Shown here: positions 22,331 to 33,537 of the stretch, one piece after another
Numbering within the stretch: position 1 is the stretch's first letter
How the letters are laid out: every line of letters starts with the position of its first letter
Assembly: GCF_958298935.1 (NCBI RefSeq)
Contig: NC_084931.1
Coordinates: 21,417,334-21,481,333 of the forward strand
Source of the DNA: Phragmites australis
Lineage: Eukaryota > Streptophyta > Magnoliopsida > Poales > Poaceae
Direction of reading: 5' to 3'
DNA length: 64,000 bases
Notes under the pieces: model-generated
What the model saw: only the letters and a program-made list of their open reading frames with translations
Told to the model about the DNA's origin: nothing
Database searches by the model: none
Made by a program: the position numbers and the translations under genes

Positions 22331-24893
22331 ACTTGGGCACCCAAATAGGTTGGTTACACCCTCAATCCTTTCTCCCAACCATATGCGCAACCACCTTACC
22401 ATTTTTCTTCTTTTTGAGATTGTAGTGGTTACTCTTGGTCTTGTTCTTATAGTTGAGTTTGGTGTAGATGTTGGATGCCTTGTTGGAGTGGTTCGTCGTC
22501 TTCTTCTTCTCTTTGGTCTCCTTCTTAATTTGCTTGCATTGGAAGGACTTGTGGCCTTCTTGATGGCACTTGAAGCATGTCATGGTTGATCCCTCCGCAA
22601 GCTTCTTCACCATGGCAGTATGGTTATCTTGAGGAGGTTGGATATGATTCTTGCCCTTTAATCTTGCCAAGTCTTTCTTGAGCTTCTCCACTTTTTGCTT
22701 GAGCTCATCATTCTCTTATGCATGAGTTTATTAGATGATTCTATAACAACATTCTCAATGCATATCTTATTGCAAACGGGTGAGTTAGATAAATCAAATA
22801 AATCCTCACAAGAAGTGAAAGAATCTACCTTAGGATTGAAATGAAAGAGTGAGGTAGAATGCTTCAAAGGGGCCTTAGGTTGAGATTCAATGCACTCAAA
22901 TTTAGCCTTAAGCTCTTTATGCTCCTTATTTAACAAATTGAATTTGCTCAATAATTATTTATAATTAGAAACAAATGTAGCATGAATTTCATTAAGTGCA
23001 TTGAATTTTTTTAAGCTCTTTTGATGTTTCTTAAGGGCATTTTGTTGCTCATTGATCAAATGAAGGAGTTTTCTAGAGATGGGGAATCATCATCAGATTC
23101 ATGATCACTTAAATTGCTATCTATACCTTTGGCCATGAGGCACTTGTGAGATGACTTCCGCAATGACGACTTGCATGATGACGACCTTAAGGAAGAGCTT
23201 CTCTTGGAGGGGAGGATGGTGAGACTTTGATCACTTGAACTCGATTCTTCATCGTCGCTCACCCATCTTCCTATGCTTTCAAATACTTTTGGCACTTCCA
23301 TTTATCTCCCTCTTGTTCTTGGTTTTCTTCTCATTCTTGATATGATCAATTGTGTTAACCAAGTATTCAATGAAGATTGAATGATCAATCTTGGTATTGA
23401 TTCTCTTCATATTTTTCTCTAATTTTGAGAAGAACTTGGCGATCTTGGGATCAATTTCTTCATCACTTGATGTTCTTTGATCATCCTCTTCATTTCTGTT
23501 TTCATCTTGATCACTATCATCTTCGCTTGAGCTTGAATCTTTGATGAGTCTATGGCTCATTTGGATATGATCAATATGGCCAATAATCCTCAAATCATAC
23601 AATGTCTAATTACAAGAGCACATGCATGACAATTAGACCATCAGGTGAACTCGTTTCTCGCTGTTCATGCTTCCTTGGATGGATTACTACTAAATTCTTG
23701 TGATGTTTTATTTCTTAGGAACGTGGGAAAAGCACCATAACCTTACTCAGACATCACTCCTCAAAGGCCAAGTCTAATCGGACTCGAGGTTGAGCTCTAG
23801 TCGTGGTCGTGGTCGAAGTCGTGATCGTGGTCGAGTCTCAGGACAACATGTCAGTAAAATGGGCATAATTTTTGTCATACAAAATCTGTTTTAGGCGATC
23901 TTGGACATTCTGAAAAGATTACGATGAGCCCTTTCCAATAGATACGAGCTCGACCCTAGATTGACCTCCTCACATCCCCCTATAAATATACAATAGCCGT
24001 CATAGTTTATGCTCAAATTTAGCTTAGATTATTCTATTTTAGACAGTTTTATCGTTTATCGGTTTGTTGAACCCCAACTCGAGTATTTTATTGGTAATCT
24101 GCAATATTCAGATTGTATCTACCTGTTCTTTCTTGTGTTCTCGATTCACTGGCAGGAAAAGCCTTTTTAGTGAGGTCAGCTGTGTCTTTGCACGATTGAT
24201 AACCATGGAGTTGTGGTGTAGTGGTTACGAGGGTTTTTGATATGTTCTGATCGGAGCATTTGGATCATGAACGTTGAAGCTTCACCAAATCGACTTATCA
24301 TATTACCTACGGAAGATCAAGCATCCCCGTATCACTCTTGCTCTTGCCTCCTCATCCTTGCCTTTGTATGTTGATATTTCGCTTCTTTGCTTGTGAGAGC
24401 AAGGTTCTTGGTGTTGGATAAGGAAGAAACTTCCATCCCTTATGTTCATGGTCATCTCATGGGTGGTGATCTTGCTGAGCACTTAACTTGAAGTCATCTT
24501 CTTGATGTCATTGTTGTCGTAGATGATGGAGACTACAAACTTGTACTTTGGAATAAGTGATTGAAGTATTCTTCTCACCACTTGATCATTGTCAATTGGC
24601 GTCAAACCTAGCCCATTGATCTCACTGACAAGAATATCCAAACGTGAGTACATGTCATTAGCACTTTCATGTGGTAGTTATTTGATGCCATTAAGCTTAA
24701 TAACAAGCACATAACATTTCTCATTGTGCACATTCTTTGTGTCTTCATGTATCTCAATGAGACTATTCCAAATATCATGTGCATTGGTGAGAAAATAAAT
24801 ATGATTAAATCCATCAACGCATAAAGATGATAAAAAAATACTCTTGGCCAATGCATCTAATTTCTTCTCCTTGTTGGTGACACGTGGTATCAT
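22331..24893 (-). pseudogene. Copia (Sirevirus) gag, interrupted
   Basis: Reading leftward from 24893, the frames give a UBN2-type gag capsid: 'KLDALAKSIFLSSL', 'DIWNSLIEIHEDTKNV', then in the next frames DMYSRLDILVSEINGLGL and VVRRILQSL up to about 24410. After an inserted block it resumes at 23602 with an acidic Ser/Asp/Glu-rich linker, LIKDSSSSEDDSDQDE, a coiled-coil stretch (22951-22658), and the zinc knuckle CFKCHQEGHKSFQC at 22577-22536, followed by a Lys-rich tail. This order is the standard Sirevirus gag layout. Stops and frameshifts separate the parts. Confidence 0.85.
23620..24400 (+). repeat. Probable solo LTR or short retroelement inserted in gag
   Basis: This block separates two gag pieces. 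It has a TATA-like 'cctataaatata' near 23981-23992, a leader-like segment with 'tgtgttctcgattcactggcagg', and no coding frame, all as expected of a plant LTR. Exact ends and target duplication were not resolved. It also contains a short 'gtcgtggtcg' repeat at about 23799-23830. Confidence 0.5.
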
Positions 24894-25060
24894 CCCTCCT
24901 TCGGTGACCCTCCAAACATCTAAACCTCATACTTGCAAATAATAAGATATTAGAATTTCTATTGGGGGAAATTTGTGCCATCGAAGAGTGGAGCACTATA
25001 GGAATCCATCCCAACTCCGGACGTCACAACTCTAGGCGGTTAAACCTATCAAGAGCACAA

Positions 25061-25075
25061 GGTTTTGACACCAAT
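25061..25075 (-). promoter_or_regulatory. Degraded primer-binding site of the Sirevirus remnant
   Basis: The reverse complement reads 'attggtgtcaaaacc', close to the tRNA-Met primer-binding consensus TGGTATCAGAGCC. It sits just inside the right-hand LTR, which fixes the element's orientation as minus. Confidence 0.65.
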
Positions 25076-26716
25076 TGTGAGGAACGATGATGTCCTAAGA
25101 GAGAGGGGATGAATTAGGACACTTAAGAACTAATAGCTCCAAACAACTTCATGAGATAAACCAATCTCTATTTCTATTTAAACGTGCTCTAGGTTTATCT
25201 AGTGTGTCTACTCTACCACTCAAAAGGATTGCAATCTACTATAGCAATATAAATTGCATGAACCTAAATGTGAAAACGTAAATAAGGTAGAGAGACAAAC
25301 TCAGCACAAGAGATTTTTATCCCATGGTATCGATGGCATGAGTGCCACCTCTAGTCCATGTTGGAGCTCCATCAAGGATATGCTCCTGGTCGGCATCCGG
25401 TCATGGTTATCGAGCCACCAAGGCACCAATGCAAGGTCTCACCACTAGCCACTTTTCCAGTCACTTGCTATTGTGATCATTTCGGAGCTTGAGCCACCAA
25501 GGCACCAATGCAAGGTCTCACCACTAGCCACTTTTCCGGTCACTTGCTATTGTGATCATTTCGGAGCTTGAGCCACCAAGGCAAGGGTCTTCATGTCCCC
25601 ATACATGTGTCTTGCCACTGCTCTACACCAAGTCAGAGGGTCAACAAGTTTGAGCAACTTCAACTCAAGTTGCTAGTGAGTCACCAAGACTCTAAGGCAC
25701 CAGTGTACCACTTGGTACAAGCTAGGATCACACTTTGATCCCTTCTTCAAGCTGCAGAGCCTAGCTACAACTCACTTTAGGCCTATAAACACTAAACACT
25801 CTCTAATCTTATGCTTAATCACCTTGGATGATCACTTTAAGCACTTTGGTGGCTTGGATGTCTTCTCAAGTGTATATGAGTTTCTCTGGATAGCCACACC
25901 TATAAATGACTGAGTGGAGGGGTATATAGCCTCAAACTCGCGTACTAGCCATTAACCCAATGACTCAACTTTACTGTAATCACCGGATGTTCTAGTGTTA
26001 ACAGTAGTACCATTACCGGAACATCTGGTGAGTACATCCTCAGAACTAGCCGTTGGACTTCCACTCAAAGCCTCTGTGAACACCGAACACTTTGGTGTAT
26101 ACTTCATCTCCATCACCGAACTATCCGGTGAGTACATTTGAGCCATTCGAGCCTCTACAGTCTCTTTATGTAAATTGCTCCGGTGTACACAACACCTATC
26201 ACCGGACCATCCAGCATGGTATTCTTTGATCTTTAACTCTTGGCAATGCTTCTGCAAGAAATACTCTGGTGCGAATCATCCGGTGTGTACAACACAGGCA
26301 CCAGACCTTCTGGTGAGTTGATGTTCGTTCTTCTGTGCTTGGATTCTTCTTTGCAAGAATTACTCTGGCGTGATCCTCCAGTGATCACCGGACTATTCGG
26401 TGAAGCCATCTGCATTCTCCCTTTTGTCAACAATGCTCCGCTGTTTCTACCCGGACCATCCGGTGATGTAAAGCTGCCTCTAGGCATTAAGCTCTTGTGA
26501 GTACAATTCTTTTAGTACCGGACCATCCGGTGAATACATTTTTCTTAGGACTTCTCCAATTCAACAAAACTTTATCCCAGCTACGATGACTTCTTGATGT
26601 ATTACATCTATGAGACCTACTAACATATATTATTGACAAACATGTTAGCCCCAATGATTATGTTATCATTAATCATCAAAATCACAATTATGAACTAATG
26701 AGGCTATTTTCGCTAC
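25076..26716 (-). repeat. Right (5') LTR of the Sirevirus remnant
   Basis: On the plus strand it runs from 'tgtgaggaacgatgatgtcctaagagag' to about 'ctattttcgctac'. It aligns along its length with 19405-20991. It has an extra 79-bp tandem duplication at 25412-25569. Near-palindromic CCGGTG motifs lie at about 25975-26530. Confidence 0.8.
25412..25569 (+). repeat. Two tandem copies of a 79-bp unit inside one LTR
   Basis: Copies start 'gagccaccaaggcaccaatg' at 25412 and 25491, with the next unit's start again at 25570. The two copies differ at very few positions ('tccag' versus 'tccgg'; 'tatcgagcc' versus 'gcttgagcc' at the edges). The other LTR has no second copy, so the duplication arose after insertion. 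Confidence 0.85.
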
Positions 26717-29700
26717 GCTATGTTATATTTGTTCTAACACGTTTGATAGTGTTGCAACAATATTTAGCAAGAAGGAAATATGACCTCATCTACATGCTCT
26801 ATTTTTGTTAAACAGTGATAACATGAAACAAAGAGGAAAATTATAATGTGGATAATAGTACAATGCATCACTGACCATCGAGAATGCCCAAGTTGCAGAT
26901 AAAAAAAATACAAACTTTATGAAGTAACTAAAAAAATATATACTACATCGAGTAACCTAAATATGATTGTTGTACTTGTGCCAGACATAGAAAAGTTGAA
27001 GTGGCTATACAAAGATAGTATACTATAGTGCATCGACTGCAATAAATCAAATAGGCCATGCATGATAAAACTTAACCAATGATATTTGGGACTATTTTTA
27101 ATGCCGAAGACCCCTTCAAAACTGCAGCAGGAAGAGGAAGGCCCAAAAAGCGTCGAACATTTAAGTCACTCTGCTTCCAAATGTCAGAGCAAGAAATTTA
27201 ATTGAATTATAAGTCAAATGGAACCAAGTAATGAGAAGACGAAAACAAATATCCAGCTTGTACATTTTCAAAATTTTCGAAGAGACAAATATAATATGGA
27301 TCAATGGAGATCTTAGTAAATTGGAAATTTCATACATTGAAGGAGTGCCAAAGCATCAAAATACCTGCTTTGCTCCAGAAGAGGAAAATCCTCACTGATG
27401 ATAATACCTGAAATGTGTAGTTGATGAATTATAAGATAGAAATGGTAATGCTGAATAATTCACATGCTAAAGGTAAAATGTACTTATTATTGAAAGGAAG
27501 ACATACTGAGATTTGATCAAAGGGCAAGCGAATTATGACTTTGATCGTCCAGTTGAAAGAAAACCAAATTGAAACTGTAATCTCAATATGAAAGTGAACC
27601 TACAAAGCTGTAACCAAGACTGAAACTTTGATGTCAAAGTAGGAGTTCTGGACATAACTTTAATAGCCCCATCAGCTAGTTAACACGTAAAAATGGTTAG
27701 CTCAGGGGAAAAAGTACCTTAATTAGAAATCGTGGTTCAATAGATTTTTTTTTTTTTTTTTGGGTTTAGAAAGTCCGGTGTACTTCTTTCTTCCACCAAA
27801 GAACTAATGCATCACCCAATTGCATGCAACTTGAACCTGCAAAAACTGAGAAGGGCAATGTAACTTAATCTTGTATTCTTTTTTACGCTAATTATTCAGG
27901 TATACTTTATGTATATAACAAAAGCAAACGGGAAAGATCAAAAGTGCATTGCTAGCACCTAAATATCCTATAAACTAAAAAACAAAATACCATAATAATT
28001 ATGCATATAATGGAGATCGGAAATATGAATCAGGTAAGAGCTTTCATTACCTTGACAATTTGGTGGTCCCAATAAATCTGAAATCATATTGGTGGCATCT
28101 GGGTTGAAACAGAAACACATATTTGTTAATAATATATATTGTTAGTATATTAACAGTTCAGCACTACATGCAGGTGACCTTCATGGGCCAAATGCATCTT
28201 GTACAGAAATAACCTAGCACAATTAGTGAAATGAACAAGATGACGAAATGAGAAATTGCCTGGTGAAAAGAATAGTACAGGGATCAACGGAGGGTACCTT
28301 CTAACGCAGCCTACAACAAAAAGAAATCTAGGCCTCTAGGATAAAGAACTGCGCTGCAACTGAGAACTGTAAGAAATAAATTGATCCATATCATAGTTTA
28401 CCTATATGCTAATTGGAAATGCCTGTCATGATTTTGATTTGCATGCTGGCTCACTTTAACTGAAACGTCAAGTGATTAATTCCTAAAACACATGGGGAAA
28501 TCAAATAAATTCATATCAGGGCCATGGGTCTCCAGATGCAAGGAAGAGTGATGCATCTCTGCGTGAGACAGGTAGAGAGGGAGTAGGTTCCTGATGTATA
28601 CGCATAGAGAATAGAATATGGGTAGGTGGAGAGTGGCGCCAACGTCACAGCTTCAGGATCTAGAAAGGACAATCATAGAGCAAATCATTTGACCAATTGA
28701 TTTGCCCAGCTCCTACGTTCGTAATTAGAAGCTGGAGTTTCGGTGAGAATAACATGCAGAGTGTTTCACTAAATCAATTGTGATTTTTGTTTTCCTATAA
28801 AAAGATCAAATGTGATTTTTTTTGTTTTTTGTTTTAAAAGATAAAAGGCGCCTTTTCATTTCAGATAAAACAATGCTGCTTCAGTATGATCTACCATTTT
28901 GACAAAATCTTTGTCACCAATATGCATTCGTTTTCAAAATCTAAGTAACCATCTAAGTGCTATTGGTGCATCTGCTGATCTGAACAATCAATGCATCTGA
29001 GAAAAGCCTCAACCAAATAAGAAACCAAGCTCATGGAGCAAAACAAAATAAACCAAATAGACAGGCGCCGGCATCCTGTTCCCTTCCAAAAATCAGGAGC
29101 CAACAAAAATAGAGTCATTGGGTACTCGACCCGTCCCCAACAATCAACATGCAAGTTAATATCATCCTGATGCATCCCCAACAATCCCCAACAATCTTAG
29201 AATCCAAGCGGCCTTGGAGGTGGAGTTTGTGGACCAGCAGTGGCATGCAGGTATCGGAGAGCTTCCCTGGCCAATTCCATCGACGAAATCCACGACATCC
29301 GTCCAGTTGCTGCTACTCATGCCCTCACCTCTACGTCTGCTACCGCCTGGTTGCCCGCCTTCCACTCGATTATGTGGAGAAGAATATTCGGTCGGGGTCA
29401 CCGCCCACGGAGGTTCATCGCGTGGGGAGGCCTAATGTCGCCAAATCGGGGCGCACCAAGCGAGGAATTTGTGTGTGTTGGGGGGAGGGGCGGAGGTTCC
29501 TGGCATGAGGCGGGGCGATATCGTCGGAGCTGCAGTACGACAACAAAGAGGGAGATGCCGAGGAGGTGCACAAACACTGGCGATGGCCCAAGGCAGATCC
29601 CTACATATGCCTAAGGCAGATCCCGATGGTGGCACAATGACCTGGCGAGGGGCGGATCCCATTGCAATGGAGGGCGGTGAGGAGGTTGAGGAGGAAACGA

Positions 29701-29968
29701 CACATGTGGTGCGGGCGTCGGGATGCGAGAGGGAGCGCGATGTCGTGAGGGAGTGGGACGAGGGAGCGAGATGTGGGAGGACGATAGACCCAGGAGGAAA
29801 AGGATGGGTGGGAAAGGATGTTTTCGATGCGGACAGTCGTGCGGGTGGGCAGAGTGGGAAGTGAAACATGAAATGTTTTTCTTAGAGGTGGGGTTTTTTT
29901 TCAGTATTTTAGTAGATGGGAGAGGAGGAGTGGCAGAAGATGAAACTAATGCTTTATATTAGTAGAGA
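26717..29968 (-). mobile_element. Helitron-like region with gene-fragment-like exons (candidate)
   Basis: The minus strand starting at 29968 reads 'tctctactaatataaagc', a start that resembles 5' ends of grass Helitrons. Reading leftward there is a CpG-rich, exon-like segment (about 29870-29160), then AT-rich DNA with small exon-like pieces, for example 27190-27090, whose minus frame gives SDIWKQSDLNVRRFLGLPLP, and 27410-27360. Such patchworks of exon scraps on the element's strand are typical of gene-capturing Helitrons. The 3' CTRR end with hairpin was not found, and the base before the 5' TC is G rather than the expected A, so this stays a candidate. A poly-T run lies near 27747-27764. Confidence 0.4.
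29160..29870 (-). pseudogene. CpG-rich exon-like segment, source gene unknown
   Basis: This GC-rich block is open on both strands. The minus frame ending at 29162 reads GMSSSNWTDVVDFVDGIGQG and continues to a short C-terminus, but no family is recognised. The overlapping plus-strand frames are composition shadows. It resembles a captured promoter and first exon. Confidence 0.35.
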
Positions 29969-30199
29969 CTAAAAGAATTCATTCATCTGCCACAGTCTAA
30001 TGACCAGAGGCAGCATTGTGTGTCCAATCATGCCTGATCGTCCGTCCGCACACATCATCTACAGGATGTCGCCTGCTCGCCTCTTCGTCCGCACGCATCC
30101 AGAAACAAATCCTCTCCCTCTCCTTCCCCTAAATCTCCACCCCCAATTCCAAAGCTCACGTTTTGCTCCCAAATCAAATGATGCCACGCTGCTCCACCG

Positions 30200-30490
30200 A
30201 ATGATTATGCATCATGAGAAGGGCTTCTCGTGATGTCGACGACGATAGCAAGGACCCCGTCATCCGGCCCAAGGCCCGATCCATCTGTGGAGGCGGCGAC
30301 AGCGTCATCATGAAGAGCTTCATGGCGCCGACCATCTCGACTGCCTCCATGGCTGTCACAGCATTTGACTCACCGAGGAAGAAGGTCCTCGAGGAGCGCA
30401 GCAATGACCTCAGCAGTAGCACCACCACTACCCTGTACTGCGCCCTCGTCCTTCTCCATCTCCTGGTTGAGATGGATCGCCAGATCTGAT
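30200..30490 (+). pseudogene. Gene fragment with a conserved plant 'SFMAPTIS...SPRKK' segment
   Basis: The plus-strand frame from 30214 reads a peptide whose centre, KSFMAPTISTASMAVTAF followed by SPRKKVLEERSN, resembles a motif I recall from a family of uncharacterised plant proteins (SFMAPTISAASK..SPRKKVL.ERN). There is no complete start-to-stop gene: the frame ends at 30489 without a further domain, and upstream DNA lacks a matching exon. It is best read as a captured or duplicated exon fragment. The family recall is from memory and has no function attached. Confidence 0.45.
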
Positions 30491-31473
30491 GGAGATCACT
30501 GCTCGGGGCTATCATCCCTAGATCTGTTTAGACAACAATGATTCCATTGAGCTCTAGCAAACCACCGAGGGGGGTGACGGTGTGTCGTCCCCATGGAGGT
30601 TGAGATTGTACTCGTCCTCCCTAATGGTGCTGTGCAGCGCGGCCTCTCCTCTATGCCACCACGCCCACTCCACCTCAACTGCGGGTGCTCCAGGTCCGCT
30701 TTTATGACCCAACGACCATATGCCCCTCGATTGCATAGTCGCCCTCGTCTTCAATCATCTAGCTCGCCACTGGCCAGTACGGAGTCAGCGGGATGTCAAG
30801 CCGTACGTCTGCCTCGGCGGAAGTTTCTTCTATGGTAGCCGTGTATGAGCTTGAGGAGGACGGTGAGGGGCTTGGGCTCAATGGCTGTGACGCTGTTGTC
30901 ATGGGTGTATTCCTTCACCTTTCACGCTCTGTTTCTTTTCTGCATCCCGTGCACCCTTAATGATAGTAGAAGCATCAACTCAAATTATGCATGTATGCTC
31001 CCTCTCGACTCAATATGTCTGAAGCAAAATTAGACTAAATTCCACTCAATATGTTTGCTCAAATGCCCATATACTGAGAACGTAACACTCTTTAATTTAC
31101 ATGCTACAACTTTTCTTCTTGTTTAGTAGACCTATTTGTATAAATATTGATTAGCAGTTTTCACTTAGCCATCAAATAACTCACGAGCCGATGATGAATT
31201 GAAAGTTCTTGAATGCAACACAACTAGGTAAAGGAGAAGCTTCTTGTAATCATGTGGGATTCATGCTAATTACCAAGGATGTTGTAGTTTACCGTGCCCA
31301 CTTGAAGATACTAAGATGAACAGGAGTGACGGGAAGACTACAAATGGAAAGCATTTGGCATGAGCAACAATTCCAATCACCAACTCAAGTCCATTCGCTA
31401 CAAGCCTGGGGTGTCAACTCACACTTCAAGCACTATAGGGAGCCCCTGGATCTGAAAGTAGAAACAGTTATTA

Positions 31474-31514
<41 letters not shown>

Positions 31515-33537
31515 CCACGTGCCACTTTCAAGTTTTCTTGATTTGGTTTCGAATAACATCTTTAGATCTAGTTGGATATTGCTATTGCAGGAGTACGAGT
31601 AGGGACTGAACTAGACTAGGGTTGTGTTCTAAGGGGTTGAAAGGATTCCACATCTGACGGTATGGCGTTCCAGGTGAGGGCTGCAAATTCCTACCTTTTG
31701 GTGGTGATTGCAATGCAATTGTGCTAAAAAATTATGAATGAGGGTTGAGGGCGATCAGAACTTCCGATGCTATTCAGGTATGTTTATAGTTACAAACACA
31801 AGGTAGCATATCTCTTAGGGCGTTCTTCCGCATCCTTCATCAGATTGCGAAGAAATGGATGCTTTTTAGGTGGGCCCTTTTTCTGTTTGATAGTTATCTT
31901 TATCTACACACATGAGGAGGTTGATCATGCATTCGGCCATGGTAAGTTGTATTACCTTGTTGCTAACTTTCTGTAAAAGTATCATTTTCCAATTAGAGTT
32001 AGACAGCTGAATAAAAAAATGTATTAGATGTAAGCAGCAATGTTAGCTTTATACTTAATCAGATGTTTTTAACCACAAAAAATTGTATTAGATGCATAAT
32101 GCATTTGGATTCTAGATATTTATGTTAGTGACACCTGTTAAACTTGATATGTTCAGGTGGCTCTATGTCATGGGCCTTGGCTAATGCAATTGAGAAGAAT
32201 AAATACATGGGTAATAATATTTAATAGAATTCCCAATCTCAGTAGGACCTATCTAAAGTTGGAACGAAACCACTAAAAATCTTTGCTGATGACTAGTGAT
32301 TTGGTGTTGCACCTGGGGTCAACACCTTGAGTTGTTGGCTAACCTTGAGTTTGTTTGCGTGACTGTTTCATAGCTCATCGGCTCGCTATTGCTAGTGGTA
32401 TCCGTTTACGACCATGGGAGCCAGTATATTGACGCGAGTTGCCGCTACTGCTATGTATACTTCCCCCATCCTTGTCCATTAGCGTACCAAACTACTACCA
32501 TTGTACAAACAACTTTGGCTTAGGATTGAGGTGTAGATTTCTGATTTTGATGTTGTTTTGTCTGTTAGTAATGGGCCTCAGATTTAGGTGCTTAGTTTCT
32601 GTACAGTTTTTGCTCGCAGTGCATGACACATCAATGAGAGAGTGTACAAAAGTATGAGTCGTTCCTTTGTATACAAGTTATCCTCTCTTTTGTCAAATTG
32701 TTGGCTCATGCTGGGCATACATGTTGCATGTCAATAAATTAGTTCTTGAAATGAATTTCCTAGAAAGGTACCAGATTATGAGATGATTTGGTAAAAACTA
32801 TCTAGTTTGACCGGAGTAGAAAGATTTAAGAGGGAGTTACATGTAGTCTTTGTTGGATTTTCTCTCATGGCCGTGTTATGTGTTGTAGGTTTTCTCATGG
32901 TCATGTTATGTTCTCTCATTGATCCTTTACATCTTTCTCTTTATGTTTTTGCCAAACCAAATTAAATGCTTTTCTGTGTTGATATGTGTTTTAACCTGCT
33001 ACCGAGAAACGACAGAAATAATCAACCACCTTTATATGGTCTCTTTATTTTCCACCATGTTATCTCATGTTGCGTGTGCACCGTGCTGGCATTAATTTGT
33101 GTGCTATCGTGTACAAACCATGAGAAATTTGTGTGTTGTTATGTGTTGAAGTTACATGAGCTGGCATTTAATTGCTTGTTATCATATACAAACCATGAGA
33201 AATTGTGAAACATGAAGTGGACTACTCGGACTCAAGAAAAATTATGAGACATGAAGATTTTTTCACCAAAGAAAGTGTGAAGTTCAGTCTGCGTGTGCGA
33301 TCTGGATTATTTTTCAATATTATTGGGACTTATGTATCAATCAACTCTGTGTTGTCAAATTAATTGTTATTTTATTGCAATGCATGTGTTTCACCCATCA
33401 ACTATTTTATCTCGTGATTTTTTTTTCTCCCGTTACAATGTATGGATATGTAACTAATAATGCCTCAAATGGTGATATTTTCAGGCTAGCTTGTAAACTG
33501 TTATTTTAAGAGAACTCTGCAAATGTAGATTATTTTC
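30491..33537. other. Unassigned DNA between gene fragment and gypsy element
   Basis: GC-rich overlapping open frames at 30500-30840 show no family. From about 31000 the sequence is AT-rich and non-coding. It breaks into the gypsy integrase frame at 33537/33538, so it or a deletion truncated that element. Near-identical strings 'acaaaccatgagaaatt' recur at about 33114 and 33189. Confidence 0.4.
31479..31512 (+). repeat. (TC)17 microsatellite
   Basis: Seventeen uninterrupted TC repeats follow 'ttatctcc'. Confidence 0.95.

Larger units (their letters stand above)
19405..26716 (-). mobile_element. Sirevirus-type Ty1/copia remnant, gag only, minus strand
   Basis: Direct repeats at 19405-20991 and 25076-26716 are the LTRs. 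They carry many copies of a near-palindromic 'caccggac.atccggtg' motif, a hallmark described for Sirevirus LTRs. The right-hand LTR is followed, reading leftward, by a primer-binding site and then gag. Only about 1.3 kb lies between the gag zinc knuckle and the left LTR, and it has no protease, integrase or RT. The element therefore lost pol and depends on helpers if it ever moved in this form. A foreign block sits inside gag at about 23620-24400. Confidence 0.8.

Noticed and set aside
19405..26716. CACTA transposon interpretation of the CCGGTG repeats
   Set aside because: A PBS, gag with CCHC knuckle and direct LTRs show a copia element; no CACTA termini were seen.
29432..29869. 145-codon minus and 131-codon plus frames
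   Set aside because: Both are open at once in CpG-rich DNA with low-complexity composition; kept only as an exon-like segment.
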